Source: an uncultured Clostridia bacterium
Lineage (GTDB): Bacteria; Bacillota; Clostridia; Oscillospirales; Acutalibacteraceae
Assembly: GCA_944380675.1 (NCBI GenBank)
Contig: CALWIH010000009.1
Span: 1-41,695 of the forward strand
Length of the DNA stretch: 41,695 nucleotides
Direction: 5' to 3'
The notes under the pieces were generated by a model. That model ran no database searches and had not been told where the DNA came from. It saw only the letters and a program-made list of their open reading frames with translations. Position 1 is the first letter of the stretch. Every line of letters begins with the position of its first letter. The translations under genes and the position numbers were made by a program. Below, piece after piece: positions 24,351 to 34,952 of the stretch.

Positions 24351-25616
24351 ATGGATATTCTTGTCATCGGCGGCGGCGGGCGCGAGCACGCCATCGTCCG
24401 CAAGCTGAAGGAGAGCCCCCGCACGGGGAAGCTGTACTGCGCGCCCGGCAACGGCGGCATCGCGAAGGACGCCGAGTGCGTTCCGATCTCCGCGATGGAC
24501 ATTCCCGCCGTCGTCGCGTTCGCGAAGGAAAAGAAGATTGACCTCGTCTTCGTCGCCCCCGACGATCCGCTCGCGGCCGGCATGGTCGACGCCCTCGAGC
24601 AGGAGGGGATCGCCGCCTTCGGCCCGCGCGCGAACGCGGCCGTCATCGAGGCGAGCAAGGTCTTCTCGAAGGACCTGATGAAGCGCTACCACATCCCGAC
24701 GGCGCAGTACGAGGTCTTCTCCGAGCCCTCGAGCGCCATCGCCTGGATTGAGCAGAACAACCGCTTCCCGATCGTCGTCAAGGCGGACGGCCTTGCCCTC
24801 GGCAAGGGCGTGCTCATCTGCCCCGACCTGCAGGCGGCGAAGGACGCCGTCAAGGAGATTATGGAGGACAAGGTCTTCGGCGCGTCCGGCAGCCGCGTCG
24901 TCGTCGAGGAATTCCTCACCGGCTCGGAGGTCTCCGTCCTCGCCTTCACCGACGGCCACTGCGTCAAGCCGATGGTCTCGAGCAAGGATCACAAGCGCGC
25001 CCTCGACAACGACGAGGGCCTCAACACCGGCGGCATGGGCACGATCAGCCCGAACCCGTACTACACCGACGCCATCGCGAAGGAGTGCATGGATACCATC
25101 TTCCTGCCGACGATCGAGGCCATGCAGCAGGAGGGCCGCCCCTTCAAGGGCTGCCTCTACTTCGGCCTGATGCTCACCCCGAACGGCCCGAAGGTCATCG
25201 AGTACAACGCCCGCTTCGGCGACCCGGAGACGCAGGTCGTCCTGCCGCGGCTGAAGACGGACTTCGTCGACGTGATTATGGCCGTCGTAGAGGAGCGCCT
25301 CGCCGAGCAGCCGATCGAGTGGAGCGACGAGGCGTGCGCGTGCGTCGTCATGGCGTCCGGCGGCTATCCCGGCCACTATGAGAAGGGCATCCCGATCGAG
25401 GGGCTCGACGAGAACGGCCAGGTCGACGGCGCCGTCGTCTACCACGCCGGCACGGCGGAGAAGGACGGCAGGCTCGTCACGAACGGCGGACGCGTCCTCG
25501 GCGTCACCGCGACGGGGGAGACGCTCCCCGAGGCGCTCCAAAAGGCGTATGAGGCCGTCGGGAAAATCCACTGGGACGGCGTCCACTACCGCCATGACAT
25601 CGGCGCGACAAAATAA
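24351..25616 (+). CDS. purD: Phosphoribosylamine-glycine ligase (GARS, PurD)
   Basis: 421 residues, typical of PurD. The N-domain begins MDILVIGGGGREHAIVRKL; the ATP-grasp domain shows VKADGLALGKGV, the EFLTGSEVSVLAF and SSKDHKRALDNDEG segments and GGMGTISP; the end carries EYNARFGDPETQ. It joins glycine to phosphoribosylamine. The ATG follows AAGGAGG. It is the last gene of the operon; glyA, with its own promoter, follows. Confidence 0.97.
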   Translation: MDILVIGGGGREHAIVRKLKESPRTGKLYCAPGNGGIAKDAECVPISAMDIPAVVAFAKEKKIDLVFVAPDDPLAAGMVDALEQEGIAAFGPRANAAVIEASKVFSKDLMKRYHIPTAQYEVFSEPSSAIAWIEQNNRFPIVVKADGLALGKGVLICPDLQAAKDAVKEIMEDKVFGASGSRVVVEEFLTGSEVSVLAFTDGHCVKPMVSSKDHKRALDNDEGLNTGGMGTISPNPYYTDAIAKECMDTIFLPTIEAMQQEGRPFKGCLYFGLMLTPNGPKVIEYNARFGDPETQVVLPRLKTDFVDVIMAVVEERLAEQPIEWSDEACACVVMASGGYPGHYEKGIPIEGLDENGQVDGAVVYHAGTAEKDGRLVTNGGRVLGVTATGETLPEALQKAYEAVGKIHWDGVHYRHDIGATK

Positions 25617-25626
25617 TTTATTTTTG

Positions 25627-25655
25627 TTGCAATTTAGCGTGATAAAGCGTATAAT
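25627..25655 (+). promoter_or_regulatory. SigA promoter for glyA
   Basis: TTGCAA (25627-25632), 17-base spacer, consensus TATAAT (25650-25655), in an AT-rich gap after purD. Confidence 0.9.
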
Positions 25656-25724
25656 AAACGAAGCGCCGCGCAGTAATCCGGCGTGAATCAACAGCGAGCA
25701 ACGCATGGAAGGGGAAAACCAAAG

Positions 25725-26975
25725 ATGTATCAGAATATGATGGATACCATCGGCTTTGTCCGCGCGGCGGATCCGGAGGTCGGCGCCGCCATGGCCGACG
25801 AGCTTGGCCGCCAGCGCCGCAACCTGGAGCTCATTGCCTCCGAGAATCTCGTCTCTCCCGCCGTCATGGCCGCGATGGGCAGCATCCTGACGAACAAGTA
25901 TGCCGAGGGCTATCCGGGCAAGCGCTACTACGGCGGCTGCGAGTACGTCGACGTCGTCGAGAACATTGCCCGCGAGCGTGCCTGCCGTCTCTTCGGCGCG
26001 GAGCACGCGAACGTGCAGCCGCATTCCGGCGCGCAGGCCAACACGGCGGTCTATTTCGCCCTGCTGGAGCCCGGCGACACCGTCATGGGCATGAGCCTCT
26101 CCGAGGGCGGCCATCTCACGCACGGCTCTCCGGTCAACCTGTCCGGCAAGTACTTTAACTTCGTGCCCTACGGCGTCAACAGCGAGGGCTTTATCGATTA
26201 TGAGAAGCTGCACGACCAGGCCATGCAGGTGAAGCCGAAGCTGATCGTCGCCGGCGCGAGCGCCTATCCGCGCGCCATCGACTTCAAGAAGTTCCGCGAA
26301 ATCTGCGACGACTGCGGCGCGCTGCTCATGGTTGATATGGCGCACATTGCCGGCCTCGTCGCCTCCGGTGACCACGCGAACCCGGTCGAGTGGGCGGACA
26401 TCGTCACCACGACGACGCACAAGACGCTCCGCGGCCCGCGCGGCGGTCTCATTCTCTGCAAGGAGCAGTATGCCAAGGCAATCGACAAGGCCATCTTCCC
26501 CGGCACGCAGGGCGGCCCGCTCATGCACATCATCGCCGGTAAGGCCGTCTGCTTTGGCGAGGCGCTCAAGCCCGAGTTCAAGGAGTACGGCCACCGCGTC
26601 GCGGCGAACGCTCAGGCGCTCGCGAAGGGCCTGCTTTCGCGCAATGTGAAGCTCGTCTCCGGCGGCACGGACAACCACCTCATGCTTGTCGACCTGACCG
26701 GCCTTGAGCTGACCGGCAAGGAGCTCGAGCACCGCCTCGACGCCGTCTACATCACGGCGAACAAGAACACGGTGCCGAACGAGCAGAGAAGCCCGTTCGT
26801 CACGAGCGGCCTGCGCCTCGGCACGCCCGCCGTTACGACCCGCGGCCTCGACGAGGGCGACATGGATCAGGTGGCCGAGTGCATCGCGCTTGCCATCCAC
26901 GACTTTGAGAACAGCGAGGAAAAGATTCGCGCGATGGTCACCGCCATCTGCAAAAAGCATCCGCTGTACGAATAA
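25725..26975 (+). CDS. glyA: Serine hydroxymethyltransferase
   Basis: 416 residues. The PLP-binding lysine is K233 in [41 protein letters not shown] and [11 protein letters not shown] are family motifs. It converts serine and THF to glycine and methylene-THF, supplying both glycine for purD and one-carbon units for purN and AICAR transformylase. The ATG at 25725 follows GGAAGGGG; a GTG at 25683 is in frame but has no site. Confidence 0.97.
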   Translation: MYQNMMDTIGFVRAADPEVGAAMADELGRQRRNLELIASENLVSPAVMAAMGSILTNKYAEGYPGKRYYGGCEYVDVVENIARERACRLFGAEHANVQPHSGAQANTAVYFALLEPGDTVMGMSLSEGGHLTHGSPVNLSGKYFNFVPYGVNSEGFIDYEKLHDQAMQVKPKLIVAGASAYPRAIDFKKFREICDDCGALLMVDMAHIAGLVASGDHANPVEWADIVTTTTHKTLRGPRGGLILCKEQYAKAIDKAIFPGTQGGPLMHIIAGKAVCFGEALKPEFKEYGHRVAANAQALAKGLLSRNVKLVSGGTDNHLMLVDLTGLELTGKELEHRLDAVYITANKNTVPNEQRSPFVTSGLRLGTPAVTTRGLDEGDMDQVAECIALAIHDFENSEEKIRAMVTAICKKHPLYE

Positions 26976-26992
26976 GCGGGAACGCCTGCACA

Positions 26993-27025
26993 GAGCCGGA
27001 GAGCGTCGACTCCCCGGCTCTTTTT
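26993..27025 (+). terminator. Intrinsic terminator after glyA
   Basis: 7-bp stem GAGCCGG/CCGGCTC (26993-26999 with 27014-27020), with further GAG/CTC pairing inside, followed by five T's. Confidence 0.88.
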
Positions 27026-27071
27026 CTGCGTTTTCCCGCTGCAGCACGAGAACGGGAAGGGGGAGGGTCAT

Positions 27072-28346
27072 ATGGCTTCTCCGCTCGCGGACAGGATCCG
27101 TCCGCGGACGCTCGACGACATCGTCGGACAGCGTCATCTGCTTGCGCCGGGCAAGGCGCTGCGCCGGATCATCGAATCGGGGGAGATCCCCAACATGGTT
27201 TTCTACGGCCCGCCGGGCGTAGGGAAGACGACGCTCGCCGCGCTGATTGCCCGTCAGACGAACAAAAAGCTCGTCAAGCTCAACGGCACGACGGCCTCGA
27301 CGGCGGACATCCGCGAGGTGGTGGCCGGACTCGGCGGCCTCGACGCGATTCACGGCGTCCTGCTCTACCTCGACGAGATCCAGTATTTCAACAAGAAGCA
27401 GCAGCAGACGCTGCTCGAGTTCCTCGAGGACGGCAGCATCACGCTGATTGCCTCGACGACGGAGAACCCGTATTTCTACGTCTATAACGCGATTTTAAGC
27501 CGGTCGACCGTCTTTGAGTTCCGCTCCGTGGAGCCCGAGGAGGCGCTGCGCGCCGTGCGCCGCGCCTTTTCGATTCTCACGGAGGAGAGCGAGACGCCGA
27601 TCGAGGTCGCGGACGGCGTGCCGGAGCTCATCGCCTCGGCCTGCGGCGGCGACGTGCGCAAGGCGATGAACGCTGTCGAGCTCTGCGTCCTCGCGGCGGA
27701 CACGACGCCGGAGGGCGTGCGCCTCGTCCTGCCGGAGAGCGCCCGCGAGCTCACGCAGCGCAGCGCCGTCCGCTACGACAAGGACGGCGACGAGCACTAC
27801 GACCTCATCTCCGCGTTTCAGAAATCGATGCGCGGCTCCGACCCGGACGCCGCCGTCTACTACCTCGCGCGGCTGCTCGCGGCGGGCGATCTGCCGTCCG
27901 TCTGCCGCCGCCTGATGGTCTGCGCGTGTGAGGACGTCGGCCTCGCGTACCCGCAGATCATCCCGATCGTCAAGGCCGCCGTCGACGCCGCGCTGCAGGT
28001 CGGCCTGCCGGAGGCGAAGCTTCCCCTCGCCGACGCCGTCATCCTCGTCGCCGTCAGCCCGAAGTCGAATTCCGCGCACGACGCCATCGCGCGCGCATGG
28101 GCGGATGTCGAGGCGGGAAAAATCGGCAGAATTCCGCGACAGCTGCAAAATAAGCATTTCGACGGGGAAGATAATCCGAAAAAAGGGCAATTCTATCTGT
28201 ATCCGCACGATTTCCCGAACCATTGGGTGGAGCAGCAGTATCTTCCCGACATCGTCGCGGGGACGCGGTACTACGAATGGGGAGACAACAAGACGGAGCA
28301 GGGCTTCCGCGGGTACTGGGAACGAATCCGGGGCGGTTCCCGCTGA
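27072..28346 (+). CDS. rarA: Replication-associated recombination protein A (RarA/MgsA AAA+ ATPase)
   Basis: 424 residues. The start [21 protein letters not shown], Walker A GPPGVGKT (46-53), Walker B LLYLDEIQ (D101, E102) and the sensor region STTENPYF are diagnostic. The C-terminal part is the tetramerisation domain of the RarA/WRNIP1 family. It acts at stalled replication forks. The ATG follows GGGAGGG. It stands between two terminators, so it is probably monocistronic. Confidence 0.95.
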   Translation: MASPLADRIRPRTLDDIVGQRHLLAPGKALRRIIESGEIPNMVFYGPPGVGKTTLAALIARQTNKKLVKLNGTTASTADIREVVAGLGGLDAIHGVLLYLDEIQYFNKKQQQTLLEFLEDGSITLIASTTENPYFYVYNAILSRSTVFEFRSVEPEEALRAVRRAFSILTEESETPIEVADGVPELIASACGGDVRKAMNAVELCVLAADTTPEGVRLVLPESARELTQRSAVRYDKDGDEHYDLISAFQKSMRGSDPDAAVYYLARLLAAGDLPSVCRRLMVCACEDVGLAYPQIIPIVKAAVDAALQVGLPEAKLPLADAVILVAVSPKSNSAHDAIARAWADVEAGKIGRIPRQLQNKHFDGEDNPKKGQFYLYPHDFPNHWVEQQYLPDIVAGTRYYEWGDNKTEQGFRGYWERIRGGSR

Positions 28347-28371
28347 CGGGAAAACGGATTCCCGTTTTCTT
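28346..28371 (+). terminator. Intrinsic terminator after rarA
   Basis: 7-bp stem ACGGGAA/TTCCCGT (28346-28352 with 28359-28365), loop AACGGA, then TTTCTT. It starts at the last base of the rarA stop codon. Confidence 0.82.
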
Positions 28372-28393
28372 GTGGATCCTGTCAAATTTTCTC

Positions 28394-28422
28394 TTGTAAG
28401 TTGTTCCGGAAAATGGTATCAT
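28394..28422 (+). promoter_or_regulatory. SigA-like promoter for the flavoprotein-rubredoxin gene
   Basis: TTGTAA (28394-28399), 17-base spacer, TATCAT (28417-28422). Confidence 0.72.
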
Positions 28423-28467
28423 GGTGAGAGACAGGCGAGAACCTTTTTGGGTGGAGGTGAAGACAAA

Positions 28468-29124
28468 ATGAAGGATGAAGTGCTTTTCAGCCTTTCGTAT
28501 GGAATGTATGCCATTGGGGTGAAGGGGGAGACCAGACCCTCTGCCTGCATCGTCAACACGGTGTTTCAGGTGACGAACAAGCCGAACAGAATTGCTCTGA
28601 GCATGAACCACAACAACTACAGCCACGAGTGCATTGAGAAGACCGGCCTGTTTACCGTGTCCGTCCTCTCGGAGGATACGCCCGGGACGGTGATCGGCGC
28701 GCTTGGCTTTACTTCCGGCCGCGACGCCGACAAGCTTGCGAACGTACGCCACCGCGTCCTCGCGGAGGGTGTTCCGGTCATCAAGGAGAACACCTGCTGC
28801 TGGTTTTTGTGCCGCGTCGTCAGCAGGGCGGACACCGATACGCACACGATCTTCATCGGCGAAATTCTCGCGGGCAGCGACAAGTCCCGCGGCGTTCCGA
28901 TGACGTACGACTATTACCACAAGGTGATTAAGGGCTCCGCGCCGGTCAACGCGCCGACCTACCGCCCCGCTCCCCGCCAGGATGAGGGGAACGACGGCGG
29001 AGCGTGGGTGTGTACCGTCTGCGGCTATCTGTACAACGATCCGGACGTCCCGTTTGAGGAGCTTCCGGCGGATTGGGTGTGCCCGATCTGCGGAATGCCG
29101 AAATCGGCGTTCAAACGAAAGTAA
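28468..29124 (+). CDS. Flavin reductase-like domain fused to rubredoxin (Hrb-type)
   Basis: 218 residues. The N-terminal part (about 1-155) is an FMN-binding flavin reductase/flavoredoxin domain ([12 protein letters not shown]...[23 protein letters not shown]...[17 protein letters not shown]). After a linker, a C-terminal rubredoxin domain holds C182, C185, C205 and C208 for one iron atom. Such fusions (high-molecular-weight rubredoxin) pass electrons from NAD(P)H to oxygen- or NO-reducing flavodiiron proteins in anaerobes. The distance between the two CxxC pairs, 19 residues, is shorter than in classical rubredoxin. The ATG follows GTGGAGGTGA. No flavodiiron gene is nearby. Confidence 0.9.
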   Translation: MKDEVLFSLSYGMYAIGVKGETRPSACIVNTVFQVTNKPNRIALSMNHNNYSHECIEKTGLFTVSVLSEDTPGTVIGALGFTSGRDADKLANVRHRVLAEGVPVIKENTCCWFLCRVVSRADTDTHTIFIGEILAGSDKSRGVPMTYDYYHKVIKGSAPVNAPTYRPAPRQDEGNDGGAWVCTVCGYLYNDPDVPFEELPADWVCPICGMPKSAFKRK

Positions 29125-29137
29125 AACGGAACAGGAA

Positions 29138-29182
29138 AGCTCACTTCGCCGCGGCGTTCCGCGGCGGATGGGCTTTTTTTTT
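29138..29182 (+). terminator. Intrinsic terminator after the rubredoxin fusion gene
   Basis: Perfect 8-bp core CGCCGCGG/CCGCGGCG (29147-29154 with 29159-29166), extended outward by about eight further pairs with one bulge, followed by nine T's. Confidence 0.93.
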
Positions 29183-29254
29183 GAGTTTTTGCGAAACTGC
29201 GGCAGTTCTGCGGGTATCCCGCGTGCAAGAATATGAGGAAAAGAGGAGAGTCTA

Positions 29255-30592
29255 TTGAAAAAGATCATTCAGGTCAATGAGAGGCCCCCGCTTGGGCAGG
29301 CAATTCCGCTGAGCATTCAGCATATGTTTGCAATGTTCGGCGCGTCCGTGCTCGTCCCTACGCTGTTCCACATTGACCCCGCCGTCGTCCTCCTGATGAA
29401 CGGTCTCGGCACGCTGTTCTTCATCTTCATCACGAAGGGGAAGGCGCCGGCCTACCTCGGCTCGAGCTTTGCGTTCATCGCGCCGGCCCTTCTCGTCATG
29501 GCACAGCACGGATCGCCGTATGCCGACCCGCTGTTCTCCAACCCGACGGCGGAGGATACGGCGAAGCACATGGAGGCGTTCTCCTATGCGCAGGGCGGCT
29601 TTGTCGTTGTCGGCATTCTCGGCTGCGTGCTGGCGCTTATTATCTACAAGTTCGGCTCCCGCTGGATTGACGTTGTCCTGCCGCCCGCCGCGATGGGTCC
29701 GATCGTCGCGCTGATCGGCCTCGAGCTCGCGAGCAGCGCCGCCGACACTGCCGGCCTGCTGCCCGGCGAAGGGGAGGCTGTAGATCCCCGCGGCCTGGCG
29801 GTCTTCCTTGTGACGCTCGCCATCGCCGTCCTTGGCTCCATCCTGTTCCGCAAGTTCTTCAGCGTAATTCCCGTGCTGATTGCAATCGTCGCGGGCTATG
29901 TCCTTGCCGCCGTCCTCGGCCTTGTCGATTTCACCGCCGTCAACGACGCCGGCATCGTCTCGCTGCCGCACTTCCAGCTCGCGAAGTTTGAGGTGAACTC
30001 CATCCTTACGATGGTGCCCGTCCTCCTGATCATCGCGTCCGAACATATCGGCCACCAGATCGTGACGAGCAAGATTGTCGGCCGCGACCTGCTCAAGGAT
30101 CCCGGCCTGCACCGCTCGCTGCTCGGTGACAACATCTCCACCGCCGTCTCCGGCCTGATCGGCGCCGTCCCGACGACGACGTACGGCGAGAACATCGGCG
30201 TCATGGCGATGACGAAGGTCTACAGCGTGTGGGTCATCGGCGGCGCCGCCGTGCTGTCCATCGTCTGCGCGTTCATCGGCAAGTTCTCGGCTCTTATTTC
30301 GTCGATTCCCGGCCCCGTCATCGGCGGCATCTCGTTCCTGCTCTACGGTATGATCGGCGTGTCCGGCCTGCGGATTCTCGTCGACGCGAAGGTCAACTTT
30401 GACCGCGCCCGCAATCAGGCGCTCACCGCCGTCGTCTTCGTGACGGGCCTCTCCGGCATCACCGTCAACCTCGGCGACATCCAGCTCAAGGGCATGGTGC
30501 TCGCGTGCATCGTCGGGATGCTCATGGGCCTGCTGTTCTACATCTTCGACAAGCTCCGCATTTCCAACGACCTGGAGGACAAGGCTGCCTGA
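29255..30592 (+). CDS. uraA: Uracil/xanthine permease (NCS2 family)
   Basis: 445 residues with about 14 hydrophobic segments. NCS2 features: PPLGQAIPLSIQHMFAMFGASVLVP, YLGSSFAFIAPAL, the helix-10 region SEHIGHQIVTSKI, and the TTTYGENIGVMA motif. It imports uracil or a related nucleobase by proton symport; xanthine or guanine are alternatives given the purine context. The start is a TTG at 29255 behind AGAGGAGAG; no ATG gives a better fit. No clear promoter is seen in the 72 bases after the previous terminator. Confidence 0.92.
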   Translation: MKKIIQVNERPPLGQAIPLSIQHMFAMFGASVLVPTLFHIDPAVVLLMNGLGTLFFIFITKGKAPAYLGSSFAFIAPALLVMAQHGSPYADPLFSNPTAEDTAKHMEAFSYAQGGFVVVGILGCVLALIIYKFGSRWIDVVLPPAAMGPIVALIGLELASSAADTAGLLPGEGEAVDPRGLAVFLVTLAIAVLGSILFRKFFSVIPVLIAIVAGYVLAAVLGLVDFTAVNDAGIVSLPHFQLAKFEVNSILTMVPVLLIIASEHIGHQIVTSKIVGRDLLKDPGLHRSLLGDNISTAVSGLIGAVPTTTYGENIGVMAMTKVYSVWVIGGAAVLSIVCAFIGKFSALISSIPGPVIGGISFLLYGMIGVSGLRILVDAKVNFDRARNQALTAVVFVTGLSGITVNLGDIQLKGMVLACIVGMLMGLLFYIFDKLRISNDLEDKAA

Positions 30593-30610
30593 GCCATCCT
30601 CCTGAGTAAC

Positions 30611-30647
30611 GAAAGGGCCGGATTCCCCAGCGGGATCCGGCCCTTTC
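30611..30647 (+). terminator. Terminator-like hairpin after the permease
   Basis: 16-bp stem (30611-30626 with 30632-30647) with one G-U pair and a 5-base loop. The only T's are in the stem end (CCCTTT), so termination efficiency is uncertain. It faces the gdhA terminator. Confidence 0.7.
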
Positions 30648-30696
30648 CGCGTCACACGGGGAGGAGGAAAAGCAAAGGGACAGTAAGAAACAGAAG

Positions 30697-30736
30697 AAAA
30701 AAGAAAGAGGCCGAACCCCTTTCGGGATCCGGCCTC
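30697..30736 (-). terminator. Intrinsic terminator of gdhA
   Basis: On the minus strand a 13-bp stem (three G-U pairs) closes on a GAAA tetraloop (plus coordinates 30707-30719 with 30724-30736), followed by TTTCTTTTTT. Confidence 0.93.
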
Positions 30737-30762
30737 ACAAAGGAGCGTATTGCAAACGGAAA

Positions 30763-32100
<1,338 letters not shown>

Positions 32101-32155
32101 TTACCTCCTATTTTAGAACTCTGACGCTGCAGCGTTCCTTCTCATTTACTGTACA

Positions 32156-32184
32156 AGTTTATCACAGTAATATGCAGTTTTCAA
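32156..32184 (-). promoter_or_regulatory. SigA promoter for gdhA
   Basis: On the minus strand TTGAAA (plus 32179-32184), 17-base spacer, TAAACT (plus 32156-32161). Transcription would start about 55 bases before the gdhA ATG. Confidence 0.78.
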
Positions 32185-32334
32185 TATTTTGGAATGAAAA
32201 AATTGAATTTGTTTCGTTTTTTTGCAGGAAGCAAAATTTTAATTGCAGAACGCTCGTAAAAAAGCGGATTGAGCGTCTTCGGCAGACCGATTTTTGTGCA
32301 CAAATCTAAATCACAGCGCGCGAGGCGAAAATCA
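32185..32334. promoter_or_regulatory. AT-rich divergent control region between gdhA and glnA
   Basis: No gene is visible. It holds the 12-bp perfect palindrome TTTGTGCACAAA (32293-32304), about 30 bases upstream of the glnA -35, and an inverted repeat ACGCTC/GAGCGT near 32253-32279. These are candidates for a nitrogen regulator binding site. Confidence 0.4.
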
Positions 32335-32363
32335 TTGACACCAAAATGAAAATATAATAGAAT
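32335..32363 (+). promoter_or_regulatory. SigA promoter for glnA
   Basis: TTGACA (32335-32340), 17-base spacer, TAGAAT (32358-32363). A nearer TATAAT at 32353-32358 would leave only 12 bases and is less likely. Confidence 0.78.
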
Positions 32364-32379
32364 GAAAACGTATGTTGAT

Positions 32380-32426
32380 GCCGGCAGCCGGCCGGGCAAG
32401 GGAGCTTATAACCCGTTGCCCTTTTT
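32380..32426 (+). terminator. Terminator (attenuator) in the glnA leader
   Basis: A small hairpin GCCGG-CAG-CCGGC (32380-32392) is followed by a terminator stem: GGGCAAGGG (32394-32402) pairs with CCC and TTGCCC (32412-32421) with one bulged G, then five T's. It sits between the promoter and the glnA start, which implies regulated read-through. Confidence 0.7.
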
Positions 32427-32458
32427 ACTTTCAATTGATTTGGGAGGCCGTAAACAAT

Positions 32459-33790
32459 ATGGGTAAATACTCCAAGGAGGACGTCCTTCGCATTCTCGAG
32501 GAGAACGACGTCAAATTCATTCGCCTGCAGTTTACCGACATCTTCGGCACGCTGAAAAACGTGGCCATCACGCGCAGTCAGGCGAAAAAGGCGCTCGACA
32601 ACGAGTGTATGTTTGACGGTTCTTCGATTGAGGGCTTCGTGCGCATCGAGGAATCCGATATGTACCTGCGCCCCGATCTGGACACGTTCTGCCTGCTTCC
32701 GTGGCACACGCAGCACGGCAAGATCGCCCGCCTTATCTGCGACGTTTATAAGAAGAACGGCGAACCGTTCGAGGGCGACCCGCGCTACATTCTGCGCAAA
32801 ACGCTGCAGGAGGCCGCCGACATGGGCTACACCTTCAACGTCGGCCCCGAGTGCGAATTCTTTCTCTTTAATACCGACGAGCACGGCCATCCCACGACGG
32901 TCACGCACGACACGGCGGGCTACTTCGATATGGGTCCCTCCGACCTCGGCGAGAGCTGCCGCCGCGAGATCTGCCTCACCCTCGAGGAGATGGGCTTTGA
33001 GATTGAGGCGTCCCATCATGAGTGCGCCGTCGCCCAGCACGAGATTGACTTCAAGTACAGCGACGCCCTGAGCGCCGCCGACAATATCCTGACGTTCAAG
33101 ATGGTCGTCAAGTCCGCCGCCGATTCCCACGGCCTGTGCGCGACCTTCATGCCGAAGCCGCTGTTCGGCCAGGCGGGCTCCGGAATGCACACGAACATGA
33201 GCCTGTTCTCCAACGGGAAGAACGCGTTTTACGATCCCGACTCCCCGACGGGGCTGAGCCGGATTGCTTATAACTTTATCGCCGGCATTCTCGCCCATAT
33301 CCGCGGTATGAGCGCCCTGACGAACCCGCTCGTCAACTCCTACAAGCGACTCGTCCCCGGCTATGAGGCGCCGTGCTACATCGCCTGGACGGCGAGCAAC
33401 CGCAGCGCCCTCGTGCGCGTCCCGGCGACGCGCGGCATGGGGACGCGCGTGGAGCTGCGCTCGCCCGACCCGGCGTGCAACCCGTATCTCGAGCTCGCCG
33501 TCCTGCTCGCCGCCGGACTTGAGGGCATCCGCAGGGATATGACGCCGCCCGAGCCCGTCTCCGCGAACATTTACACCATGACGGAGGAGGAGCGCCTCGC
33601 GCAGGGCATCGAGAACCTGCCGTCTACGCTGCTTGAGGCCATCAACTATATGAAGGCCGATCCGTTTATCCGCGGCGTCCTCGGCGAGCACGCGTATAAC
33701 AAGTACACCGAGGCCAAGAAGCTCGAGTGGGACGAATACTCCACCCGCGTCTCCCAGTGGGAGATCGAGCGCTACCTGAGCAAGTTCTGA
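32459..33790 (+). CDS. glnA: Glutamine synthetase (GSI-alpha type)
   Basis: 443 residues, the length of Firmicutes GSI-alpha enzymes, which lack the 25-residue insertion and adenylylation control of GSI-beta. Motifs: [21 protein letters not shown], the ATP-site [17 protein letters not shown] and the [13 protein letters not shown] segment. It forms glutamine from glutamate, ATP and ammonium, feeding purine genes and glmS downstream. The ATG follows TGGGAGG. dapF starts 16 bases after its stop, so read-through is likely. Confidence 0.97.
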   Translation: MGKYSKEDVLRILEENDVKFIRLQFTDIFGTLKNVAITRSQAKKALDNECMFDGSSIEGFVRIEESDMYLRPDLDTFCLLPWHTQHGKIARLICDVYKKNGEPFEGDPRYILRKTLQEAADMGYTFNVGPECEFFLFNTDEHGHPTTVTHDTAGYFDMGPSDLGESCRREICLTLEEMGFEIEASHHECAVAQHEIDFKYSDALSAADNILTFKMVVKSAADSHGLCATFMPKPLFGQAGSGMHTNMSLFSNGKNAFYDPDSPTGLSRIAYNFIAGILAHIRGMSALTNPLVNSYKRLVPGYEAPCYIAWTASNRSALVRVPATRGMGTRVELRSPDPACNPYLELAVLLAAGLEGIRRDMTPPEPVSANIYTMTEEERLAQGIENLPSTLLEAINYMKADPFIRGVLGEHAYNKYTEAKKLEWDEYSTRVSQWEIERYLSKF

Positions 33791-33806
33791 TAAAGGGGGA
33801 GCTCCC

Positions 33807-34640
33807 TTGAAATTCACGAAAATGCAGGGCATTGGCAACGATTACATCTATGTCAACTGCTTTGAGGAGGGCGTCCCGGACGATCCCGCCACGCTCTCCC
33901 GCCGCCTGAGCGACCGTCATTTCGGCGTCGGCTCCGACGGCCTCATCCTCATCCGCCCCACGGAGAACGGGGACGCGATGATGGATCTGTACAACGCCGA
34001 CGGCTCCCGCGCCATGATGTGCGGCAACGGGATCCGCTGCGTCGGCCGGTATGTCTACGAGCGCGGCATCGCGAAAAAGGAGACGCTGCGTATCGATACC
34101 CTCAGCGGCGTCAAGACGCTCCGCCTCGACGTGGAGGGCGGGCTTGTCCGCTCCATCGAGGTCGACATGGGCGCGCCGATTCTCGAGCCCGCCCGGATTC
34201 CGGTGCTGCTGCCGGGCGAGCGCGTTGTCGCTGTTCCGGCGGAGATTGGGGGAGAGCGCTTCTCCGTGACGTGCGTCTCGATGGGGAACCCGCACTGCGT
34301 TCTCTTTGTGGACGATGCCGACGCGTTGGATCTCCCGGCGATCGGCCCGAAATTCGAGTGGAACCCGCTGTTCCCCGAGGGGGTTAACACGGAGTTCGTT
34401 GAGGTGATCTCCCGCGGCGAGCTGAAAATGCGCGTCTGGGAGCGCGGCTCCGGCGAGACGTGGGCCTGCGGCACCGGCGCGTGCGCGTCGCTCGCCGCGG
34501 CAGTCCTCTGCGGCTATGCCGACCGAAGCGCAGTGGTGCATCTGCGCGGCGGCGACCTGCAGATCCGCTGGGAGGAAGGCGGCAGCGTGTTCATGCGCGG
34601 CCCCGCGGAATTTGTGTTCGACGGTGAAATCAGCCTGTAA
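33807..34640 (+). CDS. dapF: Diaminopimelate epimerase
   Basis: 277 residues. The start MKFTKMQGIGNDYIYVN is the normal DapF beginning, so the TTG at 33807 is the start, behind AAAGGGGGAG. The two catalytic cysteines are C72 (MMCGNGIRC) and C221 (WACGTGACAS). It epimerises LL-DAP to meso-DAP for lysine and peptidoglycan synthesis, in the cytoplasm. It probably shares the glnA transcript. Confidence 0.96.
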   Translation: MKFTKMQGIGNDYIYVNCFEEGVPDDPATLSRRLSDRHFGVGSDGLILIRPTENGDAMMDLYNADGSRAMMCGNGIRCVGRYVYERGIAKKETLRIDTLSGVKTLRLDVEGGLVRSIEVDMGAPILEPARIPVLLPGERVVAVPAEIGGERFSVTCVSMGNPHCVLFVDDADALDLPAIGPKFEWNPLFPEGVNTEFVEVISRGELKMRVWERGSGETWACGTGACASLAAAVLCGYADRSAVVHLRGGDLQIRWEEGGSVFMRGPAEFVFDGEISL

Positions 34641-34676
34641 CCCAGGCGGGAAAGGGGATGTGCAGATTGCCCGAAA

Positions 34677-34719
34677 AAAGACTGCTTCCGCAGCCCGGAT
34701 GCGTATTTCTGCGGTCTTT
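34677..34719 (+). other. Hairpin in the dapF-purB gap
   Basis: 9-bp helix AAAGACTGC/GCGGTCTTT (34677-34685 with 34711-34719) with an inner CGCA/TGCG stem. No T-run. A second hairpin, with ATTCC/GGAAT and GGC/GCC pairing, lies at about 34786-34816. The 312-base gap holds no convincing gene. Confidence 0.45.
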
Positions 34720-34824
34720 CAGGGGGAATCGCACCCTTTTTCCGGCAGCCTGCCCTTTTTCCGCGGTCTACAACAGAAAGACGGTCCGGCATTCCGAAGC
34801 GGGGAATGTGCCCGGCCTTATTTG

Positions 34825-34880
34825 AAATTGTCGGCGGCACGGCGCACTGACGCGTCGTGCCGGAGACAATTTTTCTTTTT
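34825..34880 (+). terminator. Strong intrinsic terminator before purB
   Basis: AAATTGTC/GACAATTT (34825-34832 with 34865-34872), a 2x2 internal loop, then CGGCACG/CGTGCCG and a short GCG/CGC top, followed by TTTTTCTTTTT. It probably ends the glnA-dapF transcript, or attenuates purB if that transcript starts upstream. Confidence 0.88.
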
Positions 34881-34909
34881 CCCGTTCCCGCTGCAGTCAG
34901 TAAAAAAGA

Positions 34910-34938
34910 TCGATATGCCTTCCCCGATACTTTAGAAT
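34910..34938 (+). promoter_or_regulatory. Possible promoter for purB
   Basis: TCGATA (34910-34915), 17-base spacer, TAGAAT (34933-34938). The match is moderate. It would give a leader of fewer than ten bases. Confidence 0.5.
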
Positions 34939-34952
34939 GGAGTGTGAAAGGT

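Noticed and set aside
34658-34825. 55-codon ORF in the dapF-purB gap
   Set aside because: The frame is open from ATG to TGA, but its codons (AGA, TTG, GTA) and Cys/Arg-rich product are unlike the neighbours, and it lies across predicted hairpins. Probably chance.
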